Source of the DNA: SCTD01 sp038256525 | Lineage (GTDB): Bacteria; Actinomycetota; Actinomycetes; Mycobacteriales; SCTD01 | Reading direction: 5' to 3' | NCBI GenBank assembly: GCA_038256525.1 | Contig: JBBSKF010000159.1 | Coordinates: 1-7,457 of the forward strand | DNA: 7,457 nt | Shown: in pieces, positions 6,381 through 7,457 of the stretch | How the letters are laid out: each line of letters starts with the position of its first letter | Numbering within the stretch: position 1 is the first letter of the stretch | Translations under genes and position numbers: made by a program | Notes under the pieces: model-generated | The model's input: the letters and a program-made list of their open reading frames with translations, nothing else | The model's database searches: none | What the model was told of the DNA's origin: nothing

Positions 6381-7457
6381 GGGGGGCGGGCGGCGGGGCG
6401 GCGTGCTCGCGCCAGCGCGAGGTGATCGGCAGCCGGCGGTCCCGGCCGAACGCCCGACCGGTGATCTTCGGCCCGGGCGGGTACTGCCGCCGCTTGAACT
6501 CCGCGGCGTCCACGAGCGCGATCACCCGGTCGACGGTGTCGGCATCGAAGCCCGCTGCGATCAGCTCGGCGCGGCCCAGATCGCGCTCCACGTAGGCGTC
6601 CAGCAGCGGGTCGAGCACGTCGTACGCCGGGAGCCGGTCGCTGTCGAGCTGTCCCGGCGAGAGCTCCGCAGACGGCGGCTTGTCGATGCTGTGCTCCGGG
6701 ATCGGCGGGACCTCGCCGCGCGAGCCGGCGTCGGCGTTACGCCAGCGGCACAGCGCCCACACCAGGGTCTTCGGGACGTCTTTGATCGGCGCGAACCCAC
6801 CCGCGGAATCGCCGTAGAGGGTGGAGAAACCGGTCGCGAGCTCGCTCTTGTTGCCGGTCGTCAGGACGAGATGGCCGTGCTCGTTGGACAGGGCCATCAA
6901 CGTGGTGCCGCGCACCCGCGCCTGCAGGTTCTCCAGCGCCAGACCGGTCAGCGTCACGGCGCCGAGCCAGGCGTCGACCATCGGCGCGATCTCGACGACC
7001 GACCAGTGCAGCCCCTGCCGTCGGGCCAGCTCCTGGGCATCGATGATCGAGTGGTCGCTCGACCACTGGCTCGGCATGCCGACGACGTGGACGGCCGCCG
7101 GGCCGAGCGCGTCGCAGGCCAGCGTCGCCACCAGCGCGGAGTCGATGCCTCCGGACAGCGCCAGCACCACGGAGGAGAAGCGGTTCTTGCGTACGTAGGC
7201 GCGCACCGCCGTCACCAGCGCGCCCCACACCTGCGCCTCGTCCCCGAGTGCCTCCGCGATGTCGGCGACGACCGGCTGGTAGGCCGGCAGCGCCGGCCCG
7301 GACAGGACCACCCGCTCGACCGTCATCGTCGTGCCGCCGGCCTGGACCGGTCCGGTCACCTCGCAGGTGGCGGCCCGAAGGTCGAGGTCGACGACCATCA
7401 GCTCCTGCTCCCACCTCGATCCGCGGGCGACCAGGTGGCCCTGCGCGTCCATCACCA
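6361..7457 (-). CDS. nadE: Glutamine-dependent NAD+ synthetase, C-terminal part (5' end outside window)
   Basis: NadE makes NAD+ from deamido-NAD+, ATP and glutamine-derived ammonia, the last step of NAD synthesis. About 365 codons are visible. The first 35 or so (DAQGHLVARGSRWEQELMVV) are the end of the N-terminal nitrilase-like glutaminase domain. The GTG/ATG codons near the right edge are therefore internal, and the true start lies beyond the window. The synthetase domain follows, with the ATP pyrophosphatase loop SGGIDS (7138-7155), the block TTGNKSELATGFSTLYGDSA that contacts ATP and deamido-NAD, the segment PIKDVPKT, and the C-terminal block PPGPKITGRAFGRDRRLP. No key motif is missing. 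The protein ends in a Pro-rich tail (APPPAPPTSPAE) encoded by the G-rich DNA near 6380-6400. It is convergent with the efflux operon. Confidence 0.95.
   Translation of the reverse strand, partial: VMDAQGHLVARGSRWEQELMVVDLDLRAATCEVTGPVQAGGTTMTVERVVLSGPALPAYQPVVADIAEALGDEAQVWGALVTAVRAYVRKNRFSSVVLALSGGIDSALVATLACDALGPAAVHVVGMPSQWSSDHSIIDAQELARRQGLHWSVVEIAPMVDAWLGAVTLTGLALENLQARVRGTTLMALSNEHGHLVLTTGNKSELATGFSTLYGDSAGGFAPIKDVPKTLVWALCRWRNADAGSRGEVPPIPEHSIDKPPSAELSPGQLDSDRLPAYDVLDPLLDAYVERDLGRAELIAAGFDADTVDRVIALVDAAEFKRRQYPPGPKITGRAFGRDRRLPITSRWREHAAPPPAPPTSPAE
6380..6398 (+). other. G-rich tract with quadruplex potential
   Basis: On the + strand, G-runs at 6380-6382, 6384-6386, 6388-6390 and 6395-6398 are separated by loops of 1, 1 and 4 nt. 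This fits the four-run pattern for an intramolecular G-quadruplex. On the - strand the tract encodes the Pro-rich tail of NadE, so coding bias alone could explain it. Confidence 0.4.

Noticed and set aside
7450..7455. Apparent GTG/ATG start of nadE at the right edge
   Set aside because: The residues after it belong to the end of the glutaminase domain, so these codons are internal and the gene continues out of the window.

Overview
The window is very GC-rich, has codons that mostly end in G or C, and contains genes packed with 4-8 bp stop/start overlaps. This, together with a glutamine-dependent NAD synthetase and an Actinobacteria-style PanB N-terminus, suggests a high-GC actinomycete chromosome. 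I cannot name a genus from sequence alone. No rRNA, tRNA, CRISPR array, insertion sequence or phage gene was seen.

Layout from left to right. Bases 2-154 (+) are the last 50 codons of an unrecognised gene. It overlaps a signal-less, BtuF-like periplasmic-binding-fold protein of the cobalamin/metal-receptor type (126-908, +). That gene overlaps a six-helix DUF998-type membrane protein (901-1533, +), whose 3' end runs 77 bp into the 3' end of the convergent panB (1457-2293, -), the first committed enzyme of pantothenate/CoA synthesis. A roughly 150 bp divergent control region (2294-2443) separates panB from a tight three-gene operon on the + strand: a DHA2 (EmrB/QacA-type, 14-helix) efflux pump (2444-4015), a TetR repressor (4012-4647) and a second, different DHA2 pump (4644-6305). 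The three are joined by two ATGA overlaps. The operon converges on the 3' part of nadE (6361 to beyond the right edge, -). A large hairpin lies at that junction and includes the nadE stop codon.

Functionally, panB and nadE are housekeeping cofactor genes (CoA and NAD). The middle cassette looks like a self-regulated drug or metabolite efflux module: the TetR probably senses a substrate of one or both pumps and represses its own operon from inverted-repeat DNA next to panB. The features most worth a second look are the repeat-rich panB/efflux control region, the pump-TetR-pump arrangement, the 13 bp perfect-stem hairpin with a G-rich tract behind it at the efflux/nadE junction, and the overlapping convergent ends of the DUF998 gene and panB. 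Most of the window is otherwise ordinary, and I do not see strong evidence for a wholly new system.
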